This document shows, piece by piece, positions 1 through 7,333 of a DNA stretch of 34,287 nt (position 1 is the first letter of the stretch; the number at the start of each line of letters is the position of its first letter). The position numbers and the translations under genes were made by a program. The stretch covers positions 1 to 34,287 of the forward strand of contig WVYN01000061.1 in NCBI GenBank assembly GCA_011772965.1, given 5' to 3'. This DNA is from Gammaproteobacteria bacterium. Its GTDB lineage: Bacteria; Pseudomonadota; Gammaproteobacteria; Eutrophobiales; Eutrophobiaceae. The notes beneath the pieces are model-generated. The model saw only the letters and a program-made list of their open reading frames with translations. It did no database searches and was not told where the DNA came from.

Positions 1-183
1 ATTGATTTCCGCAACCGTGATTTCCTGAGGCTGATCTGACACATTATTTAAAGCAAAGATACTTTGCTTGGTTGTGTTGTCCTCACGCCAGAACGCTTTG
101 CCAGCTCGGGGTTTCGGTGCTTCTCCTGAGCTACCGGGGGTACCCGAAGAGCGGAGGCATTGCCTCCGAGCAGCGCCTTTCAT
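1..183 (-). pseudogene. Truncated C-terminal tail of a sugar-phosphorylase-like (GH13) gene, runs off left edge
   Basis: On the minus strand the frame is open from position 183 (an ATG) to the window edge. The last 31 codons (93 to 1) read FWREDNTTKQ followed by SIFALNNVSDQPQEI, which I recognise as resembling the C-terminal domain of sucrose/glucosylglycerate phosphorylase-type GH13 enzymes. The roughly 400 residues of catalytic barrel that should precede it are absent: upstream lies a Ser/Gly/Pro/Arg-rich stretch with no family resemblance, then the stop codon of the sugar-binding protein gene at 232-234. This is therefore most likely a 5'-deleted remnant created by a rearrangement. The family call rests on a short match from memory and the 3' end is outside the window, so it is tentative. 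Confidence 0.4.
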
Positions 184-231
184 GCTCAATTGCCAAATTG
201 TGTTGAGGACCTGGCATGGGATATCGGGTCT
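94..231. other. Unexplained hairpin-rich segment between the phosphorylase tail and the binding-protein gene
   Basis: About 140 bases separate the recognisable phosphorylase tail from the stop codon of the sugar-binding protein. The segment carries a perfect 7-bp hairpin (CGGAGGC at 152-158, loop ATT, GCCTCCG at 162-168), the palindrome GGGTACCC (138-145), and a looser AGCTC/GAGCT pair around it. It is more GC-rich than its flanks. The hairpin has no T-run, so it is not a clear terminator. It could be a small folded repeat that marks the rearrangement junction; no second copy is seen in the window. Confidence 0.35.
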
Positions 232-1107
232 TTACACTGCATCAGCCAGATATCTATCCACGTTCTCCTGTGTAATCACTGCAATACCCGTATCAATAGC
301 CTGAGGCATCTGAACGCCTAGCGATGCTTGCCACAACATCAGCACCGACATCGAGCCCTGCATTTTAGGAATGGTTGCCGAGGAGGAATCGATGACGCCT
401 TGTTTAATGGCATCGAGTATGGGCTTAATCCCATCCATGCTGACCACTTTAACTTTGCCGGCCTTCCCGGCCTCTTTGATAGCGGTTGCTATGCCGATCG
501 GACCGGAAGCATCACAGCACAAGTAACCACTTAGATCGGGATGCGATTCGAGAACAGACGAGGCTTGTTGGCGAGCAGTCTCGATGTCGTCATTGTCAAT
601 TCCACCGTCTAGAACAGTTATGTTTTGATATTTTTTCAATACTTCCACCTGCGCTTGGTATCGTTCTTTGTGGTTTGGTGCGGTGGGATATCCCTGCATC
701 ACAGCCACTTTGCCAGTGTACCCAATCAGCTTGGCGAGGCGCTCGGCCGCTATGACCCCCTGCTGAGCAAAGTTGTTGCCCACGCTGGTGATGCTGCCAT
801 CCGGCGATGGTGAGTCGAAGAGAACCACCGGAATACCCTGATCCCTGACGCGGTTGATGGCCGTCATGTGGTCCACAACGTCAACCGGATCTATGGCGAT
901 GCCACTCGGGCGACTCTTGGCGGCATTCTCCAGGATCGCGTTCTGCTCGACGATGTCGCAAATTGACGGCGGCATATAGTCGACGACGATCTCGGCACCA
1001 AGCGCCCGGCTTAGGATTTCGGCTTGAGCCTGGGCACCGTTATTTACCTCGTCGAACCAGGGGTGTTGGACTTTCGGGATGATAATGAATCGAAGCGTTG
1101 TTGCCAT
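232..1107 (-). CDS. Sugar ABC-transporter substrate-binding protein (RbsB-like), no signal peptide
   Basis: This is a 291-residue periplasmic-binding-protein type 1 fold of the ribose/xylose-binding class (Peripla_BP_4). Visible features are the opening strand RFIIIPKVQHPWF, the repeated alpha/beta pattern, VVLFDSPSP near residue 100 and a C-terminal KVVSMDG-type strand. Family members bind a sugar in the periplasm and deliver it to a membrane permease and ATPase. Here the protein begins directly at the first strand of the mature domain, and the open frame upstream of the ATG encodes no hydrophobic leader, so as written it would stay in the cytoplasm. No ATPase or permease gene is adjacent. 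Downstream, in the same frame after the stop, lies the phosphorylase remnant. It may be a decaying or re-purposed gene, or the leader may have been lost in the same rearrangement. Confidence 0.75.
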   Translation of the reverse strand: MATTLRFIIIPKVQHPWFDEVNNGAQAQAEILSRALGAEIVVDYMPPSICDIVEQNAILENAAKSRPSGIAIDPVDVVDHMTAINRVRDQGIPVVLFDSPSPDGSITSVGNNFAQQGVIAAERLAKLIGYTGKVAVMQGYPTAPNHKERYQAQVEVLKKYQNITVLDGGIDNDDIETARQQASSVLESHPDLSGYLCCDASGPIGIATAIKEAGKAGKVKVVSMDGIKPILDAIKQGVIDSSSATIPKMQGSMSVLMLWQASLGVQMPQAIDTGIAVITQENVDRYLADAV

Positions 1108-1412
1108 TTTTCGGGCCCTCTCAGGGGTAGCGTAAAAGCCTAACGTCTGGGTTGAGCGGCGGCGCCACCGGAGCCTAACCGCATATGTGCCAATCAGCCT
1201 GATCCTGCTCTATTTCGTTGAACAGCAATCCGCAAACCCGATACTGATTATGCGCTTTGCCTCTGTCTGCTGGTTGGCAGGATTATTCACGTCATCGGGG
1301 TAAGAAAAGTCAGGGAAGATATCAGGTATCGTATACTGGGGATGAGTATGACGTTTACCGTCATTATTATCTCTGCAATATATATTTTGTTGTCCTACAC
1401 CTGGTAACGGTA
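1108..1412. other. 305-bp intergenic stretch, no supported gene
   Basis: No convincing gene is present. On the plus strand a hydrophobic open frame ends at a TAA at 1301-1303, and a 21-codon hydrophobic mini-ORF runs 1342-1407 (begins MSMTFTV, ends LLSYTW). Neither has a clear ribosome-binding site or a recognisable family. They could be remnants of a membrane protein, in keeping with the broken genes to the left. Confidence 0.4.
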
Positions 1413-1946
1413 CTACGATTGCTCTGATTGTAATGCCTTCAGGTCCTGAATGATTTGTTCACTGTGCTTGGCTGGGTTTACCTTGCGATAGATTTTTGCA
1501 GTATTTCCTTCCGGGTCAATAATAAATGTATGCCTTTTGGCAAGCTTGACCGATCCCAGGGACCAGGCAGACCCATAGCTCTTAGCAACTTCTGCGTCAC
1601 CATCTGAGAGTAACGGGAACGGGAGGCCGTGTTTTTCTGTGAATTGTCTATGAGACTCGGTGTTATCCACGCTGACCCCGAGCACTTCGGCGTTCAGTTC
1701 ACGGATTTTAAAAATATCATCCCGGAAATTACAGGCTTCGGTTGTGCATCCCGGGGTATCGTCCTTCGGATAGAAATACAGCACAACCCACTTGCCGCGG
1801 TAATCGGCGAGTGTATGATTCTTCATATATTGGTCAGGGAGTTCAAAATTGGGCGCCGGCTCGCCTGTGGTGATTTCGCTATGGCTGCTTGCTGAAAATA
1901 GCATGCCTGTCACCAGGCTTAGTAAAGGTAAATATTTAGTCGTCAT
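1413..1946 (-). CDS. Exported PrxQ/BCP-type thiol peroxidase
   Basis: A 177-residue AhpC/TSA-fold peroxiredoxin that reduces hydroperoxides with thiol electrons. Residues 1-23 form a signal peptide (hydrophobic core then SASSHS), so the enzyme should act in the periplasm, unlike the classical cytoplasmic BCP. The active-site signature is YPKDDTPGCTTEACNFRD, with the peroxidatic cysteine at Cys67 and a likely resolving cysteine at Cys72, the five-residue spacing typical of atypical 2-Cys PrxQ enzymes. The KRHTFIIDPEG strand and a C-terminal helix complete the domain, and length is normal once the leader is added. It is transcribed divergently from the DUF2946 gene with about 40 bases between them, so the two promoters overlap. 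A periplasmic thioredoxin-like donor is not encoded nearby. Confidence 0.9.
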   Translation of the reverse strand: MTTKYLPLLSLVTGMLFSASSHSEITTGEPAPNFELPDQYMKNHTLADYRGKWVVLYFYPKDDTPGCTTEACNFRDDIFKIRELNAEVLGVSVDNTESHRQFTEKHGLPFPLLSDGDAEVAKSYGSAWSLGSVKLAKRHTFIIDPEGNTAKIYRKVNPAKHSEQIIQDLKALQSEQS

Positions 1947-1987
1947 TATGAGCTAGTGTGTTTTGAACTATTCTATTATGGCATTCA

Positions 1988-2410
1988 TTGCCCTATAATT
2001 CGACGGTGAATTTTTCCCGTCGTTCTCAATCACTGAAAACCTGCCTGTGGCTGATCATGGTAACGGTATTCCTGCGTTCGTTCATCGCGCCGGGATTCAT
2101 GCTTAGTGTTTCACCTGATAAAGGACTGGGCATTATATTTTGTGACGGGCCCGTTGCAGTTTACTCCCAGGAAGATACTTCACCGCATCATCATCATGAT
2201 GGCGGTCATGAGGCCAGTGACTCCGTCACACATATATCACCTATATGCAGTCACTGGTTGACCAGTGGCGCCAATGCCATCATGGTTTCTTTTGAGGCAT
2301 TTCAGTTTGATACCCAATTTCAAGACGAAGTCATTTCACAGGATATCCTTTTAACGGGATATTCTGTCTTTACGAATCGTACTATCCGGGCCCCGCCAAT
2401 ACTTTCCTGA
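1988..2410 (+). CDS. DUF2946-family His-rich membrane protein
   Basis: A protein of about 140 residues with an N-terminal hydrophobic segment (WLIMVTVFLRSFIAPGFML), a region with an FCDG motif, a His cluster (HHHHDGGH), a conserved CSHW and the C-terminal RAPP motif. These are the hallmarks of DUF2946, a family of unknown biochemical role that often sits next to copper- and metal-related genes. The His cluster suggests metal binding (inference). The start is uncertain: the longest form uses TTG at 1988, but a TATAAT lies at 1994-1999 and a GTG (2006) or ATG (2057) start would fit a promoter there. The outer-membrane 'transporter' gene follows 90 bases downstream on the same strand, a pairing that suggests a shared role in metal handling or export. 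Confidence 0.7.
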   Translation: MPYNSTVNFSRRSQSLKTCLWLIMVTVFLRSFIAPGFMLSVSPDKGLGIIFCDGPVAVYSQEDTSPHHHHDGGHEASDSVTHISPICSHWLTSGANAIMVSFEAFQFDTQFQDEVISQDILLTGYSVFTNRTIRAPPILS

Positions 2411-2500
2411 TTCAATTCTACTAACCGGATGTTCCCTGATATTGCAGGGATATACGTGTGTGCACGTTCCGTATGATTGATTTTTCGGAAGGTATTGTTT

Positions 2501-3622
2501 ATGAAATTCCCAGTAAAAGTTTTTCTTGCTGTCCTATTAGCAAGTTGTTGTGTTGCCAATCTGTCTGCACATGAGTCATCACCCTCAGACGTTGCTATTG
2601 AACTGGATGAAGATGGTTTGAAACCAATCAGGCCAGACAGTCATGCCCCGATTGGCGTGATGGCTGAACATACTCATAAAAAAGGTGAATGGATGCTGTC
2701 CTACCGCTACCAGTTCATGTCGATGCAGGGTAACCGCATCGGTAAAGATAGCGTTTCCCCGGAAACTATCGTTACTATCATTCCCAACCGTTTCTTTGGC
2801 TCCCCCATGCAGCCTCCGACTCTGCGAGTAGTTCCCATTGAGATGAATATGGAAATGCATATGTTTGGTGGAATGTATGCGCCGACCGACTGGTTAACCC
2901 TGATGGTGATGGGCATTTATGTTCAAAAAGACATGGACCATGTTACATTCGCGGGGGCGATGGGCACGACCCGGTTAGGAGAGTTCACGACTCGTTCCAG
3001 CGGTTTCGGGGACACCCGTGTCACAGGTATGTTTGATATTTTTGAAAAGCAACATCATCGGATGCAACTCAATCTGGGCGTGAGCCTGCCGACCGGGTCA
3101 ATAAAAGAAACGGATGAAGTGTTGACGCCAATGAACACAACACCAGTGCTTCGACTACCTTATGCCATGCAACTGGGATCCGGGACCTGGGATCTTCTGC
3201 CGGGTGTAGTTTATGCTGGCAAATATGAAAAGTGGGGCTGGGGTGCCCAGTATGTCGGCACGATTCGAACAGGTAAGAATGACCAGGGTTACTCTCTGGG
3301 GGACAGGCATTTATTTACTACCTGGGGCAGTTATCGCTGGCTTGACTGGTTAAGCAACTCTATTCGAGTGGAGGCAGAACATAGCGGCAGGATAGAGGGT
3401 ATTGACCATACTATCATGGCTCCGGTACAGACAGCAGATCCGGATAATTATGGTGGTGATACGGCGAGTGTGTTATTTGGGTTTAATCTAGCAGGCCAGA
3501 GAGGTGTGTTACACAATCACCGACTCGCGCTTGAGATTGGTTTCCCGGTTTATCAAAACCTGAATGGTCCACAGCTGGAAACTGACATGGTGATTACGTC
3601 AGGCTGGCAGTATGCGTTCTGA
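2501..3622 (+). CDS. Predicted outer-membrane 'transporter' of the Phenol_MetA_deg-like family
   Basis: A 373-residue exported protein. The ATG at 2501 has a GGAAGG ribosome-binding site 7-12 bases upstream and gives a clean signal peptide (residues 1-24, ending LSAHES); a TTG at 2477 would add eight residues and lacks this site. The mature part has GVMAEHTHKKGEWMLSYRY near the start, a Met-rich stretch (MNMEMHMFGGMY), GDTRV and alternating amphipathic strands, and it ends in Tyr-Ala-Phe as beta-barrels do. It resembles the proteins annotated simply as 'transporter' next to DUF2946 genes. Substrate is unknown; the Met and His richness would suit copper or silver, which is inference only. Confidence 0.7.
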   Translation: MKFPVKVFLAVLLASCCVANLSAHESSPSDVAIELDEDGLKPIRPDSHAPIGVMAEHTHKKGEWMLSYRYQFMSMQGNRIGKDSVSPETIVTIIPNRFFGSPMQPPTLRVVPIEMNMEMHMFGGMYAPTDWLTLMVMGIYVQKDMDHVTFAGAMGTTRLGEFTTRSSGFGDTRVTGMFDIFEKQHHRMQLNLGVSLPTGSIKETDEVLTPMNTTPVLRLPYAMQLGSGTWDLLPGVVYAGKYEKWGWGAQYVGTIRTGKNDQGYSLGDRHLFTTWGSYRWLDWLSNSIRVEAEHSGRIEGIDHTIMAPVQTADPDNYGGDTASVLFGFNLAGQRGVLHNHRLALEIGFPVYQNLNGPQLETDMVITSGWQYAF

Positions 3623-3650
3623 GTAATACAACACAGATAATTAATTAAAG

Positions 3651-4073
3651 TCAGCGATCAATTCTTTTTTGCCATTGCATGCTGAGCCACATACCTAGCA
3701 GCATCGCAGTGACAAAACCGATGATCTCGACTGAAAGGCTGACCAGCGCAGTAATAGCAGGACCGGGACACAGGCCTGCCATACCCCAACCAATACCAAA
3801 AAGGATGGCTCCCGTTATCAAACGGAGATCTATACGGGTTTTGGTTGGCAGCATGAAGTGATCAGAAAAAAATGGTTGCGTGCATTGCTTAATTAAACTG
3901 AATAGTGGGAGAGCAATCACGAGAGCGCTTACCATGACCAGCAGGAGTGTCGGGTCCCAGACTCCGGCAACATCCAGAAAGCCGATTACCCGGGTCGGGT
4001 TGATCATTTCCGATACATTCAGACCCAGCCCGAAAAGCGTTCCACATAAATAAGCTGTTAACGCTTTTTTCAT
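3651..4073 (-). CDS. YeeE/YedE-family (DUF6691) sulfur-transport subunit, second half
   Basis: A 140-residue membrane protein with about four helices and the family signature GWGMAGLCPGPA near residues 95-106, Cys102 being the conserved cysteine. Proteins of this family pair with a second half to form a thiosulfate or other sulfur-species importer of the inner membrane. The start chosen is the ATG at 4073, which overlaps the stop of the upstream partner as ATGA, implying translational coupling; a longer reading frame upstream just covers the partner gene in another frame. It converges on the outer-membrane transporter gene, leaving 28 bases between stops. Confidence 0.85.
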   Translation of the reverse strand: MKKALTAYLCGTLFGLGLNVSEMINPTRVIGFLDVAGVWDPTLLLVMVSALVIALPLFSLIKQCTQPFFSDHFMLPTKTRIDLRLITGAILFGIGWGMAGLCPGPAITALVSLSVEIIGFVTAMLLGMWLSMQWQKRIDR

Positions 4074-4552
4074 TCGAATACATGCCTCATGATAAAGACA
4101 GTCAGGATTGCCACAAAGATAAAAGTAATGGTTGCAGTGATTGATCGTTTCGAGCAGCTGGCTATACCACATATGCCATGGCCGGAGGTACAACCGGCAC
4201 CCAGGTTTGTACCAATCCCTACTAGCAAACCCGCAAATAATAATTGCCAGCCACTGGCCTGCATCTGAATGGGTAGGTTACCGCTGATCAACCTGTAAAT
4301 AATTGCTCCTGAGACAAGGCCGATAACAAACAGCCCGCGCCAGGTAATTTCATTTTTCGCACAGGTAGCCAGCAAACCACCCACAATACCCGATATGCCG
4401 GCAATGCGACCAATACCAGCCAGCAGGAAGGACGCTGCGAGGCCAATCAGAATGCCTCCGGCTATTCCCCCGATAATATTAATGTTTTCAACCATAGGGA
4501 TAGCGTCATCCAAACTGTTCCAAAGATCAAATTTTCCCAAATACACCAACAT
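4070..4552 (-). CDS. YeeE/YedE-family sulfur-transport subunit, first half
   Basis: A 160-residue inner-membrane protein with about four helices. It carries the family motif GAGCTSGHGICGIASCSKRS, with cysteines at 121, 128 and 133 that in characterised YeeE proteins line the thiosulfate path. Together with the overlapping downstream gene it forms the usual split two-gene version of a YedE/YeeE transporter. The ATG at 4552 has an AGGA a few bases upstream; an internal Met20 would give a start closer to family norm. Nearby sulfur-oxidation or rhodanese genes are absent, so the substrate (thiosulfate, sulfide or another thiol) is open. Confidence 0.85.
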   Translation of the reverse strand: MLVYLGKFDLWNSLDDAIPMVENINIIGGIAGGILIGLAASFLLAGIGRIAGISGIVGGLLATCAKNEITWRGLFVIGLVSGAIIYRLISGNLPIQMQASGWQLLFAGLLVGIGTNLGAGCTSGHGICGIASCSKRSITATITFIFVAILTVFIMRHVFE

Positions 4553-4658
4553 TTGTCCTGTTTCCTGCCGAAAACACAGCTGGAGGGTGGAAGTTAAATC
4601 TCGATAAATGTTAAGTTGGTTGTCTTGGTATTAGCCATGATTCAGGAGTAATGACGAA

Positions 4659-5915
4659 TTGAACGAGCAAATTGTTCGCATTGACGCAGATCTATTGATT
4701 CCCGGAGATGGCGATCCGCTCCGTAATCACACTGTAATCCTGGGCAACGGGATCATTGACTGGATAGGTCCAACGACATCGGCACCCCGAACAGGTGATA
4801 ACGTCGAGTCTGTTTCTGTTCCTGTGCTGATGCCGGGTCTCTGGGATTGCCATGTCCATCTCACGGGTCTTTCCACGACCAGCCTTGATGATGTCATGCG
4901 TCTGTCCATTCCTGTTGCCGCCGCCCGTTCTGTTCGTGATGTCAGCTGTGCAATTAACGCGGGCGTGACCAGTGTGCGAGAAGTCGGCGGCTTTGGTGTT
5001 TACATTGCTAGGGTAATTAATGAAGGCTCAATCCCGGGCCCGAACATCTACGCTGCGGGTGATTTGATTTCACCCACCGGGGGTCATGCCGATTTACATA
5101 CTTATCCTACTGGTTGTGTCGCCGAGTTGGGTGAACAGGGTGGTTGGCTCAGAACCTGTGATGGTATCCCGGAATGCCTGCGCGCCGTTCGTCTGCAACT
5201 GCGGCGGGACGCCAAACTGATCAAGATCTGCGCCTCCGGTGGTGTGCTGACTACCTATGATGATCCGATGCATCAGCAATTCTCGGACGAGGAGCTGCGG
5301 GCAATGGTAGAAGAGGCCGCCCGCGCAGAACGGATTGTTGCGGCACATTGTCATGGCAAGGCCGGGATCATGGCCGCATTGCGTGCCGGTGCAAAGACCA
5401 TCGAGCATGGTACCTATCTGGATGTAGAAGCGGCCGAGGCCATGAAAGAAGCAGGAGCCATTCTGGTCACGACCCGGTTTGTTAAAGTCCGTATGCTTGA
5501 ACATGGTAAGCGGACCGGTATCCCCGATTATGCCTATCAGAAATTACTGGATACAGCTGACCGCCAGAGGCAAGCCGTGGAGCTGGCCATCAAATCCGGG
5601 GTTACAATTGCTGCTGGTACAGATTCCCTATCCAGTGGTGATGACACTGCCTTGCCATGGGGACTGCATGGCTATGAACTCAAGTTGCTGGTCGATGCCG
5701 GTATGAAACCACTGGAAGCGATTCGGTCAGCAACTGCAACTGCACCACTAACACTGGGACCTCAGGCACCCAGGAGTGGACAGGTCAAGCAGGGATATGA
5801 CGCAGACCTGATTGCTATCAGTAAGGATCCGAGCAAGGACATCAGTGTTCTTACCGGGCCAGACAATATCACACATGTCTGGAAGAACGGGCATAACTGT
5901 AAATCACCTGATTAG
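4659..5915 (+). CDS. Zinc-dependent amidohydrolase (imidazolonepropionase/prolidase-like subgroup)
   Basis: A 418-residue TIM-barrel metal-dependent hydrolase of the amidohydrolase superfamily. The metal set is complete: HxH at His65/His67 in WDCHVHLTG, a likely carboxylated Lys189 (LIKICASGG), His230 (AAHCHGKAG), His250 (IEHGTYLD) and Asp322 (AAGTDS). Such enzymes cleave C-N bonds in amides, cyclic amidines or Xaa-Pro-type dipeptides. The start is a TTG at 4659, ten bases after an AGGAG; the ATG at 4651 would stop after three codons. The aldehyde dehydrogenase follows 44 bases later. Context suggests it performs a hydrolytic step of the nearby osmolyte-like degradation route, perhaps the deacylation or ring-opening otherwise done by another family. 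Exact substrate unknown. Confidence 0.8.
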   Translation: MNEQIVRIDADLLIPGDGDPLRNHTVILGNGIIDWIGPTTSAPRTGDNVESVSVPVLMPGLWDCHVHLTGLSTTSLDDVMRLSIPVAAARSVRDVSCAINAGVTSVREVGGFGVYIARVINEGSIPGPNIYAAGDLISPTGGHADLHTYPTGCVAELGEQGGWLRTCDGIPECLRAVRLQLRRDAKLIKICASGGVLTTYDDPMHQQFSDEELRAMVEEAARAERIVAAHCHGKAGIMAALRAGAKTIEHGTYLDVEAAEAMKEAGAILVTTRFVKVRMLEHGKRTGIPDYAYQKLLDTADRQRQAVELAIKSGVTIAAGTDSLSSGDDTALPWGLHGYELKLLVDAGMKPLEAIRSATATAPLTLGPQAPRSGQVKQGYDADLIAISKDPSKDISVLTGPDNITHVWKNGHNCKSPD

Positions 5916-5959
5916 CTCCATCACATAACCTTAACGTTTATTGATTAGAGGAGTGTTTG

Positions 5960-7333
5960 ATGCTGAAGTCGATAAACCCGACGGATGAATCGGTTGTCTT
6001 TGAACGTGAGACGGATAACAGGAATGAACTAAACCGGAAACTGGATTCTGCAAAACATGCGTTCAGTGACTGGAAAACAAAATCATTCAGCGAGCGGGCC
6101 AAGTTGCTATACAGTTTCGCGAACTCGTTGCGTGATGACAAGGTTTACCTGGGTGAACTTATGACCCGTGAAATGGGGAAACCGGTCAAGGAAGCGCTGC
6201 CCGAGGTTGAAAAATGTGCCATGTGTTTTGATCACTATGCTACGCATGCAGAGGCTTATCTTGCTGATGAAATCATTGAGTCTGATGCCACCCGTAGCTG
6301 GGTGCATTACCAGCCTTTGGGAACAGTGCTCGGTATCCTGCCGTGGAATGCGCCACTGTGGTTGATGTCTCGTGTTGCAGCCCCGGCACTGATGGCAGGC
6401 AATACAGTGATAATCAAACATGATCCACATCTGCCTGGGTGTGCCAGCGCTCTCGCTGAACATGCCGGAAAGAAATTTCCACCTGGCATCTTGCAATTTA
6501 TATTTATTGAAACAGAAGAAGTCGAGGCTGTAATCCGGGACGATCGTGTCCAGGCTGTGTCTTTTACGGGCTCGGCCAAAGGCGGCAGCAAGGTAGCAGA
6601 AATTGCCAGCAGTGAAATAAAACCTTCAGTGCTTGAATTGGGTGGCTCAGATCCCGCAATCGTCCTTGCCGACGCCGATCTGGACAAGGCCGTAGAGGTG
6701 ATCACTACCATGCGGATAATGAATGCGGGCCAGTCCTGTATTGCAGCCAAGCGTATCCTAGTCGAAGAATCGATTTACGATCAGTTTATTGAAAAGTTCA
6801 AGGAGCGACTGTCTGCACTTAAGGTGGGTGATCCCGCCAAGGAATCAACAGATGTTGGTCCAATTGCACGTGCGGATCTGAGAGATACCCTGGATGAGCA
6901 GGTAAAGAACACGGTGGATTCTGGCGCCCGGTGTGTCTTGGGTGGTATCGTACCAGATAGTACGGGATTTTTTTATCCGATAACTTTGCTGGTTGATGTA
7001 CCAAATGACAGCAAGGCATTTTGCGAAGAAACCTTTGGTCCGGTTGCTGCGGTGATGCCGGTAAGGGATGCCGAGCAGGCCATCACCGTTGCCAACCAAA
7101 GTAATTATGGTCTCGCCGGTAGTGTCTGGACCACGACTGAGCGTGGTATCGAGATTGCTAACAGGCTGGAAACCGGTCAGGTAGCCATCAATGGTCTGGT
7201 GAAAACCGATCCCCGCTTACCCAGCGGCGGGATCAAGCACTCTGGTTATGGCCGGGAACTCGGACCGCATGGCATCAAGGAGTTTGTGAATGTAAAGCAA
7301 ATCTGGCTGGGCCCCACGAAACCAGTTACTTGA
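5960..7333 (+). CDS. NAD(P)-dependent aldehyde dehydrogenase, succinate/aspartate-semialdehyde type
   Basis: A 457-residue member of the ALDH superfamily closest in outline to Sad/GabD succinate-semialdehyde dehydrogenases. The cofactor and catalytic motifs are present: LPWNAP near 128-132, SFTGSAKGG at 201-209, the general-base Glu226 in LELGGSDP, the nucleophile Cys260 in NAGQSCIAAKR and CEETFGPV further on. The ATG at 5960 has an AGAGGAG six bases upstream. It follows the amidohydrolase in an apparent operon and overlaps the converging M24 gene by eight bases at the 3' end. In ectoine breakdown the equivalent step (DoeC) oxidises aspartate-semialdehyde, which is the role I would guess here; succinate or another semialdehyde remains possible. 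Confidence 0.88.
   Translation: MLKSINPTDESVVFERETDNRNELNRKLDSAKHAFSDWKTKSFSERAKLLYSFANSLRDDKVYLGELMTREMGKPVKEALPEVEKCAMCFDHYATHAEAYLADEIIESDATRSWVHYQPLGTVLGILPWNAPLWLMSRVAAPALMAGNTVIIKHDPHLPGCASALAEHAGKKFPPGILQFIFIETEEVEAVIRDDRVQAVSFTGSAKGGSKVAEIASSEIKPSVLELGGSDPAIVLADADLDKAVEVITTMRIMNAGQSCIAAKRILVEESIYDQFIEKFKERLSALKVGDPAKESTDVGPIARADLRDTLDEQVKNTVDSGARCVLGGIVPDSTGFFYPITLLVDVPNDSKAFCEETFGPVAAVMPVRDAEQAITVANQSNYGLAGSVWTTTERGIEIANRLETGQVAINGLVKTDPRLPSGGIKHSGYGRELGPHGIKEFVNVKQIWLGPTKPVT

Noticed and set aside
1342-1407. 21-codon hydrophobic mini-ORF
   Set aside because: No clear ribosome-binding site, no homology recognised and it sits in a decaying region; kept only as a note in the intergenic entry.
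2433-2450. Hairpin TCCCTG/CAGGGA between the DUF2946 and transporter genes
   Set aside because: Only six base pairs and no T-run; too weak to call a terminator.
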